Source: Halomonas halodenitrificans DSM 735
GTDB taxonomy: Bacteria > Pseudomonadota > Gammaproteobacteria > Pseudomonadales > Halomonadaceae
Length of the DNA stretch: 64,000 nt
Direction: 5' to 3'
Assembly (NCBI RefSeq): GCF_000620045.1
Contig: NZ_JHVH01000001.1
Coordinates: 186,001-250,000, forward strand
Shown here: positions 22,072 through 32,225 of the stretch, piece by piece
Position numbering within the stretch: the first letter of the stretch is position 1
How the letters are laid out: each line of letters starts with the position of its first letter
The notes under the pieces: generated by a model
The model's input: the letters and a program-made list of their open reading frames with translations, nothing else
Database searches by the model: none
What the model was told of the DNA's origin: nothing
Made by a program: the position numbers and the translations under genes

Positions 22072-22839
22072 TCAGCGGATGATGCCGCGGGTCGAGACCT
22101 CGATGGATGCGGCGAAGGCCTCGGTCTCGGGGTACTGGAAGCGGCCGCGAATCTCGATCAGTGCCTGCTCCACGGTGAGTCCCTGGCGATAGACCAGCTT
22201 GTAGGCCTCACCCAGCGCCTTGAGGGCATCCCGGGAGAAGCCGCGACGCTTGAGGCCCACCAGGTTGAGCCCATGCACCTGGGCCGGGTTGCCGCTGAGC
22301 ATCACGTAGGCGGGGGTGTCCTTGGTGATGATGGAGCCGCCTCCGGCCATGGCATGGGTACCGAAGTGACAGAACTGGTGGACCGCCGTGAGGCCGCCGA
22401 GGATCGCGAAGTCGCCCATCTTGACGTGGCCCGCCAGGGTCACCTGGTTGGCCAGGATGCAGTCGCTGCCGATCACGCAGTCGTGGCCCACGTGAACATA
22501 GGCCATAAACAGGTTGCGCGAGCCGATGGTCGTCTCGCCGCGGTCCTGAACGGTGCCACGGTGCAGGGTCACGCCCTCTCGAACCACATTGTCATCGCCC
22601 ATCACCAGCCGGGTCGGCTCACCGCCATACTTCTTGTCCTGGCAGTCCTCGCCCACCGAGGCAAACTGGAAGATGCGCGTGCGGGCACCGAGCACCGTCG
22701 GCCCCTTGATCACCACGTGGGGGCCGATTCGCGATCCCGGGCCGATCGTCACATCGGGCCCGACCACGGTGAAGGGGCCGACCTCGACATCGTCGGCCAG
22801 CCGTGCGGCGGGGTCGATAAGGGCGGTGGGATGAATCAA
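22072..22839 (-). CDS. lpxA: UDP-N-acetylglucosamine acyltransferase
   Basis: 255 residues forming a left-handed beta helix of hexapeptide repeats (for example [22 protein letters not shown]) and a helical C-terminus. First step of lipid A synthesis. The conserved catalytic His lies in the [16 protein letters not shown] region, and [10 protein letters not shown] is diagnostic. The start is TTG at 22839 overlapping the fabZ stop (TTGA), with AGGAAGG a few nt upstream. Confidence 0.97.
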   Translation of the reverse strand: MIHPTALIDPAARLADDVEVGPFTVVGPDVTIGPGSRIGPHVVIKGPTVLGARTRIFQFASVGEDCQDKKYGGEPTRLVMGDDNVVREGVTLHRGTVQDRGETTIGSRNLFMAYVHVGHDCVIGSDCILANQVTLAGHVKMGDFAILGGLTAVHQFCHFGTHAMAGGGSIITKDTPAYVMLSGNPAQVHGLNLVGLKRRGFSRDALKALGEAYKLVYRQGLTVEQALIEIRGRFQYPETEAFAASIEVSTRGIIR

Positions 22840-23279
22840 GCGACCTTCCTCTCGGCGCAGATGATCTCGGCCTCACAGGCCAGCTCGCCTTCCACGCTGG
22901 CCTTGCAGGCAAATTTCCAGATCCCGCGCTTCTCGCGCACCACATCGGCGCGCAGGTCGAGTCGGTCTCCGGGCATTACCGGGCGCTTGAAGCGTACGTT
23001 GTCGCTGCCGACCAGGTAGTAAACGTAGCCATCGGCGGGTAGCTTGTTGACGGTCTTGAAGCCGAGGATGCCACAGGCCTGAGCCAGCGCCTCGATCACC
23101 AGCACCCCGGGCATGATGGGATGATGGGGAAAATGGCCATTGAAGAAAGGTTCATTGATGCTGACATGCTTGTAGGCAACGATGGTCTCGCCCAGGGCCA
23201 GTTCGGTGACCCGGTCCACCAGCAGGAAAGGATACCGGTGGGGCAGATACTCACGGATCTCGTTGATGTCCATTACCAT
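22836..23279 (-). CDS. fabZ: 3-hydroxyacyl-ACP dehydratase FabZ
   Basis: 147 residues, hotdog fold. The catalytic His is in [13 protein letters not shown] and the catalytic Glu in [24 protein letters not shown] is conserved. It dehydrates 3-hydroxyacyl-ACP in fatty-acid elongation. It overlaps lpxA by 4 bp. ATG 23279 is used; ATG 23273 (MDINEI) is equally possible. A consensus-like promoter lies between it and lpxD. Confidence 0.97.
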   Translation of the reverse strand: MVMDINEIREYLPHRYPFLLVDRVTELALGETIVAYKHVSINEPFFNGHFPHHPIMPGVLVIEALAQACGILGFKTVNKLPADGYVYYLVGSDNVRFKRPVMPGDRLDLRADVVREKRGIWKFACKASVEGELACEAEIICAERKVA

Positions 23280-23355
23280 CGTTACAACCTCTGAAGTCTC
23301 GGAGTGCCTGTCGTCTCGACAGGCGTGAGCCGGCGATCATGCCGGTCAGGCGGGG

Positions 23356-23383
23356 ATTATAGCGCCCCTCTCGGGGCCCTCAA
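23356..23383 (-). promoter_or_regulatory. Strong candidate promoter for fabZ-lpxA-lpxB-rnhB
   Basis: On the - strand, TTGAGG (23383-23378), a 16-nt spacer and a perfect TATAAT (23361-23356). The -35 overlaps the lpxD stop codon. A GCCTGTCG/CGACAGGC hairpin lies in the resulting leader at about 23308-23326. Confidence 0.65.
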
Positions 23384-24417
23384 GTGCCATGCCTCTTCTC
23401 GAGACGGGCGAGGCGCTTGGCCATATCATCCAGGTGCTTGAAACGTACCGCATTCTTGCGCCACTGGGCGTTGCGCATGGCGCCGGTCCCCGAGGAGTAG
23501 ACCCCGGGCTCGTGGATCGAGTTGGTGACCAGGCTCATGCCGGTGATCTGCACCCCATCGCAGAGGGTCAGGTGGCCGGCCAGCCCTACACCGCCACCCA
23601 GCATGCAGTGGCGCCCCACCCTGGTGGAGCCCGCGATCCCCACGCAGCCGGCCAGGGCGCTATGCTCGCCGATCTGCACGTTGTGGGCGATCTGCACCTG
23701 GCTGTCGATCTTGACGTCATCGCCGATCAGGGTATCGCCCAGCGCACCGCGATCGATGCTCGAGCCGCTACCCACCTCGACGTCATTGCCCAGCACCACA
23801 CCGCCCAGCTGGGCAATCTTGTGCCAGCGGCTGCCATCATGGGCGAAGCCGAAGCCATCGGCGCCCACCACACAGCCACTGTGCAGGATGGCCCGGCGGC
23901 CGATCACCACGCCATGATAAACGGTGACGTTGGCATGCAGGCGCGTACCGTCGCCGATGATAGTATCGGCTCCGACGACCGAGCCGGCACCGACGCTGAC
24001 GTCATCGCCCAGGCAAGCCCCGGCCTCGACCACCGCCTGGGGCCCGACCTCGACCCGCGCGCCCAGCGTCGCCGTGGGGTCAACCACTGCCGAAGGGTGA
24101 ATGCCGGCCGGCTCATGGCCCGCCAACGGGTCGAACAGCCGCGATGCCGCGGCATAGCCCAGGTAGGGATTGTCGAGCTCGAGTCGGTCCACCGGGCAGC
24201 TTTCGGCATGCTGCGGGTGCAGCAACACGGCACCGGCATGTGTTCCAGGGAGGTCCTTGAGATAGGCGCGGTTGGCCAGGAAGGCCACCTCGCCGGGCTC
24301 GGCCGCATTGAGCGTCGCCAGACCATGGACCTGGCGATGGGCATCACCCACCAGGCGGGCACCCAGCTGCTCGGCCAGGTCACCCAGGGTCATCTTGGGG
24401 GTAGCGCGTCGCGTCAT
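23380..24417 (-). CDS. lpxD: UDP-3-O-(3-hydroxyacyl)glucosamine N-acyltransferase
   Basis: 345 residues. An N-terminal uridine-binding domain (LGDLAEQLGARLVGD) precedes a hexapeptide left-handed beta helix (ATLGARVEVGPQAVVEAGACLG) and a C-terminal helix. It adds the second acyl chain in lipid A synthesis; the catalytic His is in the GADGFGFAHDG region. It lies between skp and fabZ as in E. coli. ATG 24393 (MTLGDLAEQ) is an alternative start. Confidence 0.97.
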   Translation of the reverse strand: MTRRATPKMTLGDLAEQLGARLVGDAHRQVHGLATLNAAEPGEVAFLANRAYLKDLPGTHAGAVLLHPQHAESCPVDRLELDNPYLGYAAASRLFDPLAGHEPAGIHPSAVVDPTATLGARVEVGPQAVVEAGACLGDDVSVGAGSVVGADTIIGDGTRLHANVTVYHGVVIGRRAILHSGCVVGADGFGFAHDGSRWHKIAQLGGVVLGNDVEVGSGSSIDRGALGDTLIGDDVKIDSQVQIAHNVQIGEHSALAGCVGIAGSTRVGRHCMLGGGVGLAGHLTLCDGVQITGMSLVTNSIHEPGVYSSGTGAMRNAQWRKNAVRFKHLDDMAKRLARLEKRHGT

Positions 24418-24435
24418 GGCAAGGGGTCCCGGCGG

Positions 24436-24918
24436 TTACAGCATGCTGTTGAGGATCTCGGTCACCTCGGCGGTGACGTTCTGCAGGTCACTTTCGGCAT
24501 GCAGCACTGCCTGAGGCTCCACCAGGACCTGAATGCTGTGGCGAGCGATGATCTGGTCCACCGCTTGCTGCAGCTTGGGCTCGGCGCGCTGCAACAGGGC
24601 CTGCTCGGACTCCTGGCGTGCCTGCATGACCTCGCCCATCAGGCGATTGAGCTCGGCGACCTTCTGGTTGGCCTGCTGGCGCTCGCTGTCGCTGAGGCTG
24701 TCGGCACGCTGCTGCAGCTGGTTGAGCTCCTGCTCGAGGGCCTGAGCCTGCTGCTGCTGACTGCCGACACGGTTCTCCAGGTCGCTCATGGAGCGCTGGG
24801 CTACATTGGTTTCCATCAGCGCACGGCGCCAGTCCAGCACGGCCACGTCGGCGGCCAGCGCCGGCAGGGCAATGGCGGAGAGCAGCAGCAGGGTGAAGGC
24901 AACGGTCAACTTGCGCAT
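24436..24918 (-). CDS. skp: Periplasmic chaperone Skp/OmpH
   Basis: 160 residues. A Sec signal peptide (MRKLTVAFTLLLLSAIALPA, cleaved after LAA) is followed by the OmpH fold, mostly Gln/Glu/Leu-rich coiled coil (about residues 45-110) that forms the tentacles of the trimer. It carries unfolded outer-membrane proteins across the periplasm to BamA, encoded just upstream. Confidence 0.93.
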   Translation of the reverse strand: MRKLTVAFTLLLLSAIALPALAADVAVLDWRRALMETNVAQRSMSDLENRVGSQQQQAQALEQELNQLQQRADSLSDSERQQANQKVAELNRLMGEVMQARQESEQALLQRAEPKLQQAVDQIIARHSIQVLVEPQAVLHAESDLQNVTAEVTEILNSML

Positions 24919-24978
24919 GGTAGGACTCCTGTTGGGGCCGCCGATGGCGGCCAGGGTAAAAAACGTATCGGCGCCCGG

Positions 24979-27324
24979 TCAGAAGCTCTGGCCGAGGGAG
25001 AACTGGAAGAACTGGGTGTCGTCGCCACTCTCGTCATTGAGCGGTTCGGCCACGCTGAAGGTCAAGGGGCCCACCGGGGTCAGCCAGGAGAGTCCCAGGC
25101 CGACGCTGTAGCGCAGGTCGCCAAAGTCGACCCCCGAACTGCAGTTGGAGCTGAGACCATCTTCCACGGGGTAGCAGTCGGTCAGGAAGGTATTGCCACC
25201 ATCCACGAACAGCGAGCTCTGTACCGACCGCTGATCGCCCACGAAGGGGGTCGGGAAGATCAGCTCGGCGCTGCCCTGCACCAGCACGTTACCCCCCAGG
25301 GTACGGTCGCGGGTGGAGTTACCCGACGGCGTGGTGGGCTGGCCCAGGGTGTTGCTGGTGAAGCCACGCACCGAGCCCAGCCCGCCGGCGTAGAAGTTCT
25401 CGTAGAACGGATAGGGATCGTCTCCGCCCAGGGTGTCGGCATAGCCCAGCTCGCCGCTGAACTTCAGCGCCCAGTCATGGTTATCATTCAGCGCATAGAG
25501 CTGGCGGGCCTGGGCGCGCAGCTTGGCATATTCCGCATCGCTACCCGGTACCGCGGTCTCCAGCGACAGGCGCTGATAGCTGCCGTCGGTGGGCATGATG
25601 CCGCGGTTGAGGTTGTTGCGCGTCCAGCTCGCGGTCAGCTTCAGGGACTGGGCATCGCTTCCCTGGTCCTCCTCGTAGCGCTTGATCTCGGACGCCGTAT
25701 CGCTGTAGGTCTTGATGGTCAGGTCTTCTATCGCGGTACCGAAATTCAGGCGAGTGATCTCGTTGATGGGATAACCGAAGTTGATTCCCGCCCCATAGGC
25801 ATCGGTGGAATAGGTCGAGATATCGGAGTCCTCGTAGTCGGACTCGCGATAGTAGAGGTTATACCCTCGGGAGATCCCGTCCATGGTCCAGTAGGGGTCG
25901 GTAAAGCCGAAGTTGAGGCTGGTGTAGGTATCACTACGCTGGGCGCCGATATTCACCCGGTTGCCGGTGCCCAGGAAATTGCTCTGGGAGAGGCCCACGC
26001 CGTAGATCACGCCGGCACTCTGGGAGAAGCCGATGCTGGCGGAAATGGAGCCGGAAGGCTGCTCCTCGACGCTGTAGGTAACGTCGAGCTTGTCGGGCTC
26101 ACCGGTCACCGGCTGGGTCTCGACCTCGACCTGCTTGAAGAACCCCAGGCGCTCGAGGCGCTGCTGTGACTGGCTGATCGCCTCGGTGGAAGCCGGCGCA
26201 CCCTCCATCTGGGTCATCTCGCGGCGCAGCACCTCGTCCATGGTGGTGGTGTTACCGACGAACTCGATGCGCCGCACATAGGCACGCCGCCCCGGGTCGA
26301 CCCTGAACACCAGGTCGACGGTCTCGCCGTCGGCGCCGGTCTCGGGTATGCCATCGACGCTGGCGAAGGCAAAGCCATCGGCACCCAGGCGAGCGCGCAG
26401 GGCCTCGGTAGAGGCAGTAACGTCGCTGCGCGAGAAGGTCTCGCCGGGAGTAACCTCCAGCAGCTCACGCGCTTCGCGCTCGCTGATCGTCAGATCCCCC
26501 ACGAAGCGTACATCGCCGAGGCGATACTCGGCACCCTCGTCGACGTTGATGGTGACGAAGATCTCTGACTTGTCGGGACTGATCGAGACCTGGGTCGACT
26601 CGACATTGAAGTTGACGTAACCGCGATCCAGGTAGAACGAGCGCAGACGCTCGAGGTCACCGGCCAGCGCCTCTCGCGAATACTCGTCCTTGGAGAACCA
26701 GCCGAAGATGCGCCCGGGGCGATCATTGAGCTCGAATACCTCGCGCAGGGTCTCATCATCGAAGGCGCGATTGCCGACGATACTGATCTGGCGGATCTTG
26801 GCCACCGCGCCTTCATCGATCTCGATATCGACCTGAACGCGCCCCTCGTCGATCTCGCGGACGCTGGTCTCGATATCGGCACTGTAGCGGCCCTGGGCCT
26901 GATAGACGCCCTCGAGTTCACGCTCGATCTCCTCCAGCGTCGAGAGCTGCAGCACCTGCCCCTCGTCGAGGCCGGCCTCACGCAGCCCCTGGCGCAGCTG
27001 ACCATCCTCGAGCTGGCGGTTGCCCTCGATATTGAGGCGACTGATGGTAGGACGCTCCACCACCTGGATAATCAGGTCATCCCCTTCCCGGGCCAGCCTG
27101 ACATCCTCGAACAGCCCGGTGGCGAAGAGCTCGCGAGCGGCCTCGGCAAGTTCACGCTCGTCGACACGATCGCGAGCCGTCACAGGAAAGGCGTTGAAGA
27201 CGGAAGCGGCAGAGATGCGCTGCAGGCCCTCTACCCGAATGTCGGCAACGTTGAAAGGTTCCGCCTGGGCCACGCTGGCCCCGGCGAGCAGCAGCGCCGC
27301 CAGTCCGATGGTCTTGATTTTCAT
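24979..27324 (-). CDS. bamA: Outer-membrane protein assembly factor BamA
   Basis: 781 residues from ATG 27324. A signal peptide ends at SVAQA; five POTRA domains follow (about residues 23-420), then a 16-stranded beta barrel with the conserved VRGF loop-6 motif (GSVRGFTSN) and a C-terminal Phe (FSLGQSF). It is the core of the BAM complex that inserts outer-membrane barrels. Two Cys near the C-terminus (TDCYPVEDGLSSNCSSG) may form an extracellular disulfide. An upstream in-frame extension to 27381 is rejected because the signal peptide starts at MKIKTIG. Confidence 0.97.
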   Translation of the reverse strand: MKIKTIGLAALLLAGASVAQAEPFNVADIRVEGLQRISAASVFNAFPVTARDRVDERELAEAARELFATGLFEDVRLAREGDDLIIQVVERPTISRLNIEGNRQLEDGQLRQGLREAGLDEGQVLQLSTLEEIERELEGVYQAQGRYSADIETSVREIDEGRVQVDIEIDEGAVAKIRQISIVGNRAFDDETLREVFELNDRPGRIFGWFSKDEYSREALAGDLERLRSFYLDRGYVNFNVESTQVSISPDKSEIFVTINVDEGAEYRLGDVRFVGDLTISEREARELLEVTPGETFSRSDVTASTEALRARLGADGFAFASVDGIPETGADGETVDLVFRVDPGRRAYVRRIEFVGNTTTMDEVLRREMTQMEGAPASTEAISQSQQRLERLGFFKQVEVETQPVTGEPDKLDVTYSVEEQPSGSISASIGFSQSAGVIYGVGLSQSNFLGTGNRVNIGAQRSDTYTSLNFGFTDPYWTMDGISRGYNLYYRESDYEDSDISTYSTDAYGAGINFGYPINEITRLNFGTAIEDLTIKTYSDTASEIKRYEEDQGSDAQSLKLTASWTRNNLNRGIMPTDGSYQRLSLETAVPGSDAEYAKLRAQARQLYALNDNHDWALKFSGELGYADTLGGDDPYPFYENFYAGGLGSVRGFTSNTLGQPTTPSGNSTRDRTLGGNVLVQGSAELIFPTPFVGDQRSVQSSLFVDGGNTFLTDCYPVEDGLSSNCSSGVDFGDLRYSVGLGLSWLTPVGPLTFSVAEPLNDESGDDTQFFQFSLGQSF

Positions 27325-27413
27325 GCAGTCGATTCGCTCGCGTTGATCTGCCAATCCTGTCCAGACAGGCACCTTATACATTTGTGCAGTCTACTGACAA
27401 GGCGGGAAAGTGC

Positions 27414-28772
27414 CTACCAGAGCCGCATCAGATCGAAATAGATTGCCATCAGCATCAGGCTGCCCACCAGCGCCAGCCCGATGCGCAGGCCGATGGCCTG
27501 GGTACGCTCCGAGACCGGCCTGCCGCGTACCACCTCCACGGCATAGTAGAGCAGGTGGCCGCCATCCAGCACCGGAATGGGCAGCAAGTTGAGCACGCCC
27601 AGACTGATGGACAGATAAGCCATGAAGCTGATGAAGCTCTCCAGACCGGCACGCGCCGAATCGCCGGAGATCTGGGCGATGGTGATCGGCCCCGAGAGGT
27701 TGGAGGGTGAAATCAACCCTACCAGCATCTTGCGCACCGCACCGAAGGTCAGGGCGACCATCTCGCCAGTGCGCGCGAATGCCTCACCGACCGCCGCAAC
27801 CGGCCCATAGCGAACCTCACGACGATACTCTTCGGGCCACTCCACCGGCGCGACCCCCGCACCGACATAGCCGATGCTAACGCCCTCTTCCTGCTCACGA
27901 CTGCGCGGCGTAACGGTCAGCGACAGCTGTCGGCCATCCCGGCTCACTCCGAGCTCGAGCGGCTGCCCCGGACTGGCGCGCACGATTTCAACGAAGTGCC
28001 GCCAACCATTCAGGGCCTCACCATCCACTCGTAGAATCTCGTCTCCCGCCTCGAGCCCCCCGACCGCTGCGGCCTCACCCTCCACGACCTGGCCGAGTAT
28101 TGCCGGCATCGACGGCCGCCAGGGCGCGACTCCGAGCGTGGCCAACGGCCGGGGCGGATCCTGACGCACCAGCCAGTTGTCTACCGGCACTCGGTGCTCA
28201 CGCGGCTCGGCGGTGGCATTCGGACGGGTGGCAATGGAAAGCGCCTCGGGCTCGCCGATGGCCGCCACCAGCTTGAGGTTGATCTCTTCCCAGGAACGTA
28301 CCGCCTCGCCCTGAACGGCGGTGATTTCATGGTCGACTCTCAACCCACCCTGCTCGGCAGGCGAGCCCGGGGCCACCTCTCCGATCACCGGCGCCACCGT
28401 GGTGGTACCGGCAACGAACAGCGCCCAGTAGGCCACCAGGGCGAGCAGGAAGTTGGCCAACGGGCCGGCGGCCACGATGGCGATGCGCTGCCAGACACTC
28501 TTGCGGTTGAAGGCGCGGTCGCGTTCTTCATGGGCCACCGCACCCTCACGCTCGTCGAGCATCTTGACGTACCCCCCCAGGGGGATAGCGGCGATGGCGT
28601 ATTCGGTGCCGTGACGGTCACGCCGCGACCATATCGGCGTGCCGAAGCCCACCGAGAAACGCAGTACCTTCACACCACAGCGCCGTGCCACCCAGAAGTG
28701 GCCGAACTCGTGAAAGGTAATCAGCAGGCCCAGTACCACGATCACGGCCAGGATATTCTGGATCACGCCCAA
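27414..28772 (-). CDS. rseP: RIP metalloprotease RseP
   Basis: 452 residues. Intramembrane zinc protease with HEFGH in the first helix, two tandem PDZ domains (about residues 120-300) and the third zinc ligand in PIPVLDGGHLLYY. It cuts RseA to release sigma E and clears signal-peptide remnants. The start is TTG at 28772, supported by AGGAGG 8 nt upstream; a GTG two codons later is the alternative. Placed between dxr and bamA as in E. coli. Confidence 0.95.
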   Translation of the reverse strand: MGVIQNILAVIVVLGLLITFHEFGHFWVARRCGVKVLRFSVGFGTPIWSRRDRHGTEYAIAAIPLGGYVKMLDEREGAVAHEERDRAFNRKSVWQRIAIVAAGPLANFLLALVAYWALFVAGTTTVAPVIGEVAPGSPAEQGGLRVDHEITAVQGEAVRSWEEINLKLVAAIGEPEALSIATRPNATAEPREHRVPVDNWLVRQDPPRPLATLGVAPWRPSMPAILGQVVEGEAAAVGGLEAGDEILRVDGEALNGWRHFVEIVRASPGQPLELGVSRDGRQLSLTVTPRSREQEEGVSIGYVGAGVAPVEWPEEYRREVRYGPVAAVGEAFARTGEMVALTFGAVRKMLVGLISPSNLSGPITIAQISGDSARAGLESFISFMAYLSISLGVLNLLPIPVLDGGHLLYYAVEVVRGRPVSERTQAIGLRIGLALVGSLMLMAIYFDLMRLW

Positions 28773-28820
28773 GTCATTCTCCTCCTGACATCATCGATGG
28801 CCTGAATAAACGCTCTTGTC

Positions 28821-30023
28821 TCATAAACTTGCCAGGCGTCGCTCGGCGGCACGCCGCGCCTGGGCGTCGGCCGCCAGGACCGCCTCGAGCTCGGTGGCCG
28901 GATGCACCGGCTGGGCATCGCGTACCCTCGCCACCAGTTCGGCAATACCGGTAAAGGGCAGCTTCCCGGCCAGAAAGGCCGCCACCGCCACCTCATTGGC
29001 GGCATTGAGCACCGCCGGCGCCGTTCCCCCCTCGGCCATAGCCTCCCGGGCCAGGCGCAGGCAGGGAAAGGCGGCCTCATCGGGCGGCTCGAAGTCCAGG
29101 CGCGCCACGGCAAACAAGTCCAGTGACTGCACGCCGGCATCGATACGCTCGGGCCAGGCCAGGCCATAGGCAATGGGCGTGCGCATGTCGGGGTTGCCGA
29201 GCTGTGCGATCACCGAGCCATCGTTATAGGCGGCCATGGAGTGGATCACGCTCTGGGGGTGCACCACCACCTGCACCTGGTCGGGGCTGGCATCGAACAG
29301 CCAGCACGCCTCGATCAGCTCGAGCCCCTTGTTCATCAGGGTGGCACTATCCACCGAGATCTTCTGTCCCATGCTCCAGTTGGGGTGGGCACAGGCCTGG
29401 GACGGCGTGACGCCGCTCAGTGCGTCGGCCGACCAGCCTCGGAAGGGGCCGCCGGAGGCGGTAAGCAACAACTGGGTCACCCCGTGACGAGCCAGCCCGC
29501 CACGATGCTCCACGGGTAGACACTGATAGATGGCGTTATGTTCAGAGTCGATGGGTAATAGTGTCGCCCCATGGCGTGCCACCGCCTCCATGAACAGCGC
29601 CCCGGACATCACCAGGGCCTCCTTGTTGGCCAGCAGCACCCGCTTGCCGGCCCGCACCGCGGCCAGCGTCGGCAACAGGCCCGCGGCACCGACGATGGCC
29701 GACATCACCACGTCGGCCTCGGCCGCTTCGGCGGCTTCCACCAGCGCCTCGGCGCCGCTGCGCACCTCGGTGGCGACGCCTTCCTCGGCGAGACGCTCAC
29801 GCAACCAGCCGGCATCCCTCTCGTGCTCGAGCACCGCCACAGCAGGTCGGTGTCGCCGACATAGCGCCAGCAGCGATTCACGAGAGCGATGGGCGGTCAG
29901 GGCGTGGACCCGATAGCGTTCCGGGTGGCGCTCGATCACATCCAGGGTACTGGTACCGATGGACCCGGTCGCCCCCAGCACGGTAACCCCCTGGCAACGC
30001 GGGACGACGGGACTTCCATCCAT
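28821..30023 (-). CDS. dxr: 1-deoxy-D-xylulose 5-phosphate reductoisomerase
   Basis: 400 residues. NADPH motif [19 protein letters not shown]; metal/substrate motifs [15 protein letters not shown] and [21 protein letters not shown]. It makes 2-C-methylerythritol 4-phosphate in the MEP isoprenoid pathway, the target of fosmidomycin. The ATG directly follows the cdsA stop. Confidence 0.98.
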   Translation of the reverse strand: MDGSPVVPRCQGVTVLGATGSIGTSTLDVIERHPERYRVHALTAHRSRESLLALCRRHRPAVAVLEHERDAGWLRERLAEEGVATEVRSGAEALVEAAEAAEADVVMSAIVGAAGLLPTLAAVRAGKRVLLANKEALVMSGALFMEAVARHGATLLPIDSEHNAIYQCLPVEHRGGLARHGVTQLLLTASGGPFRGWSADALSGVTPSQACAHPNWSMGQKISVDSATLMNKGLELIEACWLFDASPDQVQVVVHPQSVIHSMAAYNDGSVIAQLGNPDMRTPIAYGLAWPERIDAGVQSLDLFAVARLDFEPPDEAAFPCLRLAREAMAEGGTAPAVLNAANEVAVAAFLAGKLPFTGIAELVARVRDAQPVHPATELEAVLAADAQARRAAERRLASL

Positions 30024-30824
30024 CTAGATCACTCCCGGGGCAAGCAGGGCAAACAGCGGCAAGGCCGCGGTCAGGCTGTCGATACGGTCGAGCACGCCAC
30101 CGTGACCGGGCAGCAGGCCGCTGGAATCCTTGATGCCTCGGTGGCGCTTGAGCATGCTCTCGAGCAGGTCTCCCAGCACCGACACCAGCGTCACCGCCAG
30201 GGTGGTCAGCACCAGCAGGACGGCCTCCACGGGAGACAGGCCCTGGCCGAAGGCGAACACCAGGGCCAGGAACAGCGTGGCGGCCGTGCCGCCCAGCACA
30301 CCTTCCCAGCTCTTGCCGGGGCTGACGCGAGGCGCCAGCTTGCGTCGCCCGAAGGTGCGGCCGGCGAAGTAGGCCCCGATATCGGCACTCCACACCAGCA
30401 GCAGCACGAACAGCAGCCAGATACCACCGACCTCACGCAGTACGTTGAGGCCCACCCAGGCCGGCAGCAGCACCCACACTCCCATGACCAGACGCCGCGG
30501 AGTCGTGGACCACTGGCCGAGCCGATCCGGGTAATGGATGACCCAGTAGAGGTTGAGTGCCCAGCCGACCAGGCCCAGCCACAGCGGCCAGGCGGCCTGG
30601 GTGGCGCCACCACCCCACAGCAGCGCCATGGCCAGGGCGAGGACGCCGACCAGTCCCAGGCGCCGGGTTCGCCCGGCGATGCCCGCCAGGTTGGTCCACT
30701 CCCAGCCACCCAGCAGCACAATGGCGGCGGTAAAGCCGGCGAAGGCATTGCCTGACAGGCCGAACAGCCCGGCCAGCATCAGCGGCGCCAGCCAGGCGGC
30801 GGTGATAATGCGCTGTTTAAGCAC
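30024..30824 (-). CDS. cdsA: Phosphatidate cytidylyltransferase CdsA
   Basis: 266 residues with about eight transmembrane helices. The C-terminal family signature is present (KRHRGIKDSSGLLPGHGGVL and the LDRIDSL end). It makes CDP-diacylglycerol, the precursor of membrane phospholipids. GTG at 30824 (MLKQRIITAAW) is chosen because CdsA proteins begin so and GAGG lies 6 nt upstream; ATG 30848 would add 8 residues but has no ribosome-binding site. It overlaps uppS. Confidence 0.94.
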   Translation of the reverse strand: MLKQRIITAAWLAPLMLAGLFGLSGNAFAGFTAAIVLLGGWEWTNLAGIAGRTRRLGLVGVLALAMALLWGGGATQAAWPLWLGLVGWALNLYWVIHYPDRLGQWSTTPRRLVMGVWVLLPAWVGLNVLREVGGIWLLFVLLLVWSADIGAYFAGRTFGRRKLAPRVSPGKSWEGVLGGTAATLFLALVFAFGQGLSPVEAVLLVLTTLAVTLVSVLGDLLESMLKRHRGIKDSSGLLPGHGGVLDRIDSLTAALPLFALLAPGVI

Positions 30825-31605
30825 CCTGAGCCTCGTCGATCTGGTCATCGGTCATGCCGAAGCGCCGCTTGCGGCGCCGGAAGTCTTCCAGCGCGGCATC
30901 GAAGGCATCGGCGTCGAAATCAGGCCACAGGCACTGTGTGAAGTACAACTCGGCGTAGGCCAGCTCCCAGAGCACGAAATTCGAGATACGCTGCTCTCCG
31001 CTGGTACGGATGCACAGGTCCACCGGCGCCACGCCGGCCAGGTACAGCTCGGAGGCAAAGGCCGCCTCGTCGATGGCATCCGGAGCCATTTCCCCGGCGG
31101 CGACCCGCTCACCCAGGCGGCGCGCCGCTCGTGCCAGGTCCCACTGACCGCCATAGTTGGCGGCGATCACCAGGTGCAGACGAGTATTGGCGCGCGTCTT
31201 CGCCTCGGCACGGGCAATATGCGTCTGAATCGCCTCGGAGAAGCCGCTTCGATCGCCGACTACGCTCAAGCGGATGCCGTTGGCATGGAGCTTGTTGACC
31301 TCGCGCTTGAGCGCCAGCAGGAACAGCTCCATCAGCGCACGCACCTCCGCCCTGGGCCGCTTCCAGTTCTCGCTGGAAAAGGCGAAGAGCGTCAGTGTCT
31401 CGACGCCGCGCTCGGCGGCGCGCCGAATGGTGGCCCGCACCGCCTCGACGCCGGCGTGATGGCCGCGCACGCCGGAGATGCCGCGAGCCTTGGCCCAGCG
31501 ATTGTTGCCATCCATGATGATCGCCACGTGGCGCGGCAGACCGGCCCCGGAGGCGCTGGAAGCGCCGGCATCGGAGCCGGCGCTGGGGGGAAGCGTTGAC
31601 GTCAT
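30817..31605 (-). CDS. uppS: Di-trans,poly-cis-undecaprenyl diphosphate synthase
   Basis: 262 residues from ATG 31605. It makes undecaprenyl diphosphate, the lipid carrier for peptidoglycan and O-antigen. Signatures: VAIIMDGNNRWAKARG with the catalytic Asp, FAFSSENWKRP and RTSGEQRISNFVLWE. A low-complexity Ser/Ala/Gly N-terminal tail of about 22 residues precedes the core. A GTG at 31632 could extend it by 9 residues. Confidence 0.95.
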   Translation of the reverse strand: MTSTLPPSAGSDAGASSASGAGLPRHVAIIMDGNNRWAKARGISGVRGHHAGVEAVRATIRRAAERGVETLTLFAFSSENWKRPRAEVRALMELFLLALKREVNKLHANGIRLSVVGDRSGFSEAIQTHIARAEAKTRANTRLHLVIAANYGGQWDLARAARRLGERVAAGEMAPDAIDEAAFASELYLAGVAPVDLCIRTSGEQRISNFVLWELAYAELYFTQCLWPDFDADAFDAALEDFRRRKRRFGMTDDQIDEAQGA

Positions 31606-31663
31606 GGGGTCTCGCTTTGAGTGTGTCGCCACGCCCGGCCGCGAGCGGGCCGGGCGGATGTCC

Positions 31664-32221
31664 TCAGACCTGCATCAGGTCGCGTTCCTTGGACTCCAGC
31701 GTCTTGTCGATCTCGGCGATCTGCTTGTCGGTCAGCTTCTGGATCGCCTCTTCTGCCTGGCGCTGCTCGTCCTCGCTGATTTCCTTCTCCTTGAGCAGGG
31801 CCTTGATATCCCCGTTGGCATCGCGACGCACGTTACGTACCGCCACCCGGGAGTTCTCGGCCTCGTGGCGCGCCTGCTTGATATAGCCCTTGCGGGTTTC
31901 TTCGGTCAGCATGGGCAACGGCACACGGATATTGTTGCCGGCGGTCGAGGGGTTCAGGCCGAGATCGGACGTCATGATGGCCTTCTCGATCTTGGGCACC
32001 ATGCTCTGCTCCCAGGGCACCACGGAGAGAGTACGCGCGTCCTCGGTATTGATATTCGCCACCTGGTTCAGGGGAACCTGGCTGCCGTAATACTCGACGG
32101 TTACCGCATCCAGGATACTGGAGTGGGCCCGCCCGGTACGAATCTTGTTCAGATTGCCGTGAAGCGCCTCGACGCTCTTCTTCATGCGGCTCTCTGCGTC
32201 CTTCTTGATGTCATTGATCAC
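31664..32221 (-). CDS. frr: Ribosome recycling factor
   Basis: 185 residues, E. coli length. Starts at GTG 32221 ([20 protein letters not shown]), with AGAGG upstream. The conserved [13 protein letters not shown] and the charged C-terminal coiled coil identify the family. It splits the post-termination ribosome with EF-G. It follows pyrH by 4 bp. Confidence 0.98.
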   Translation of the reverse strand: MINDIKKDAESRMKKSVEALHGNLNKIRTGRAHSSILDAVTVEYYGSQVPLNQVANINTEDARTLSVVPWEQSMVPKIEKAIMTSDLGLNPSTAGNNIRVPLPMLTEETRKGYIKQARHEAENSRVAVRNVRRDANGDIKALLKEKEISEDEQRQAEEAIQKLTDKQIAEIDKTLESKERDLMQV

Positions 32222-32225
32222 GATA

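Noticed and set aside
23389..26169. A 926-codon open frame on + opposite lpxD, skp and bamA
   Set aside because: It is the complement of three well-supported genes in GC-rich DNA; its translation is His/Gly/Ala/Gln-rich low complexity with no domain.
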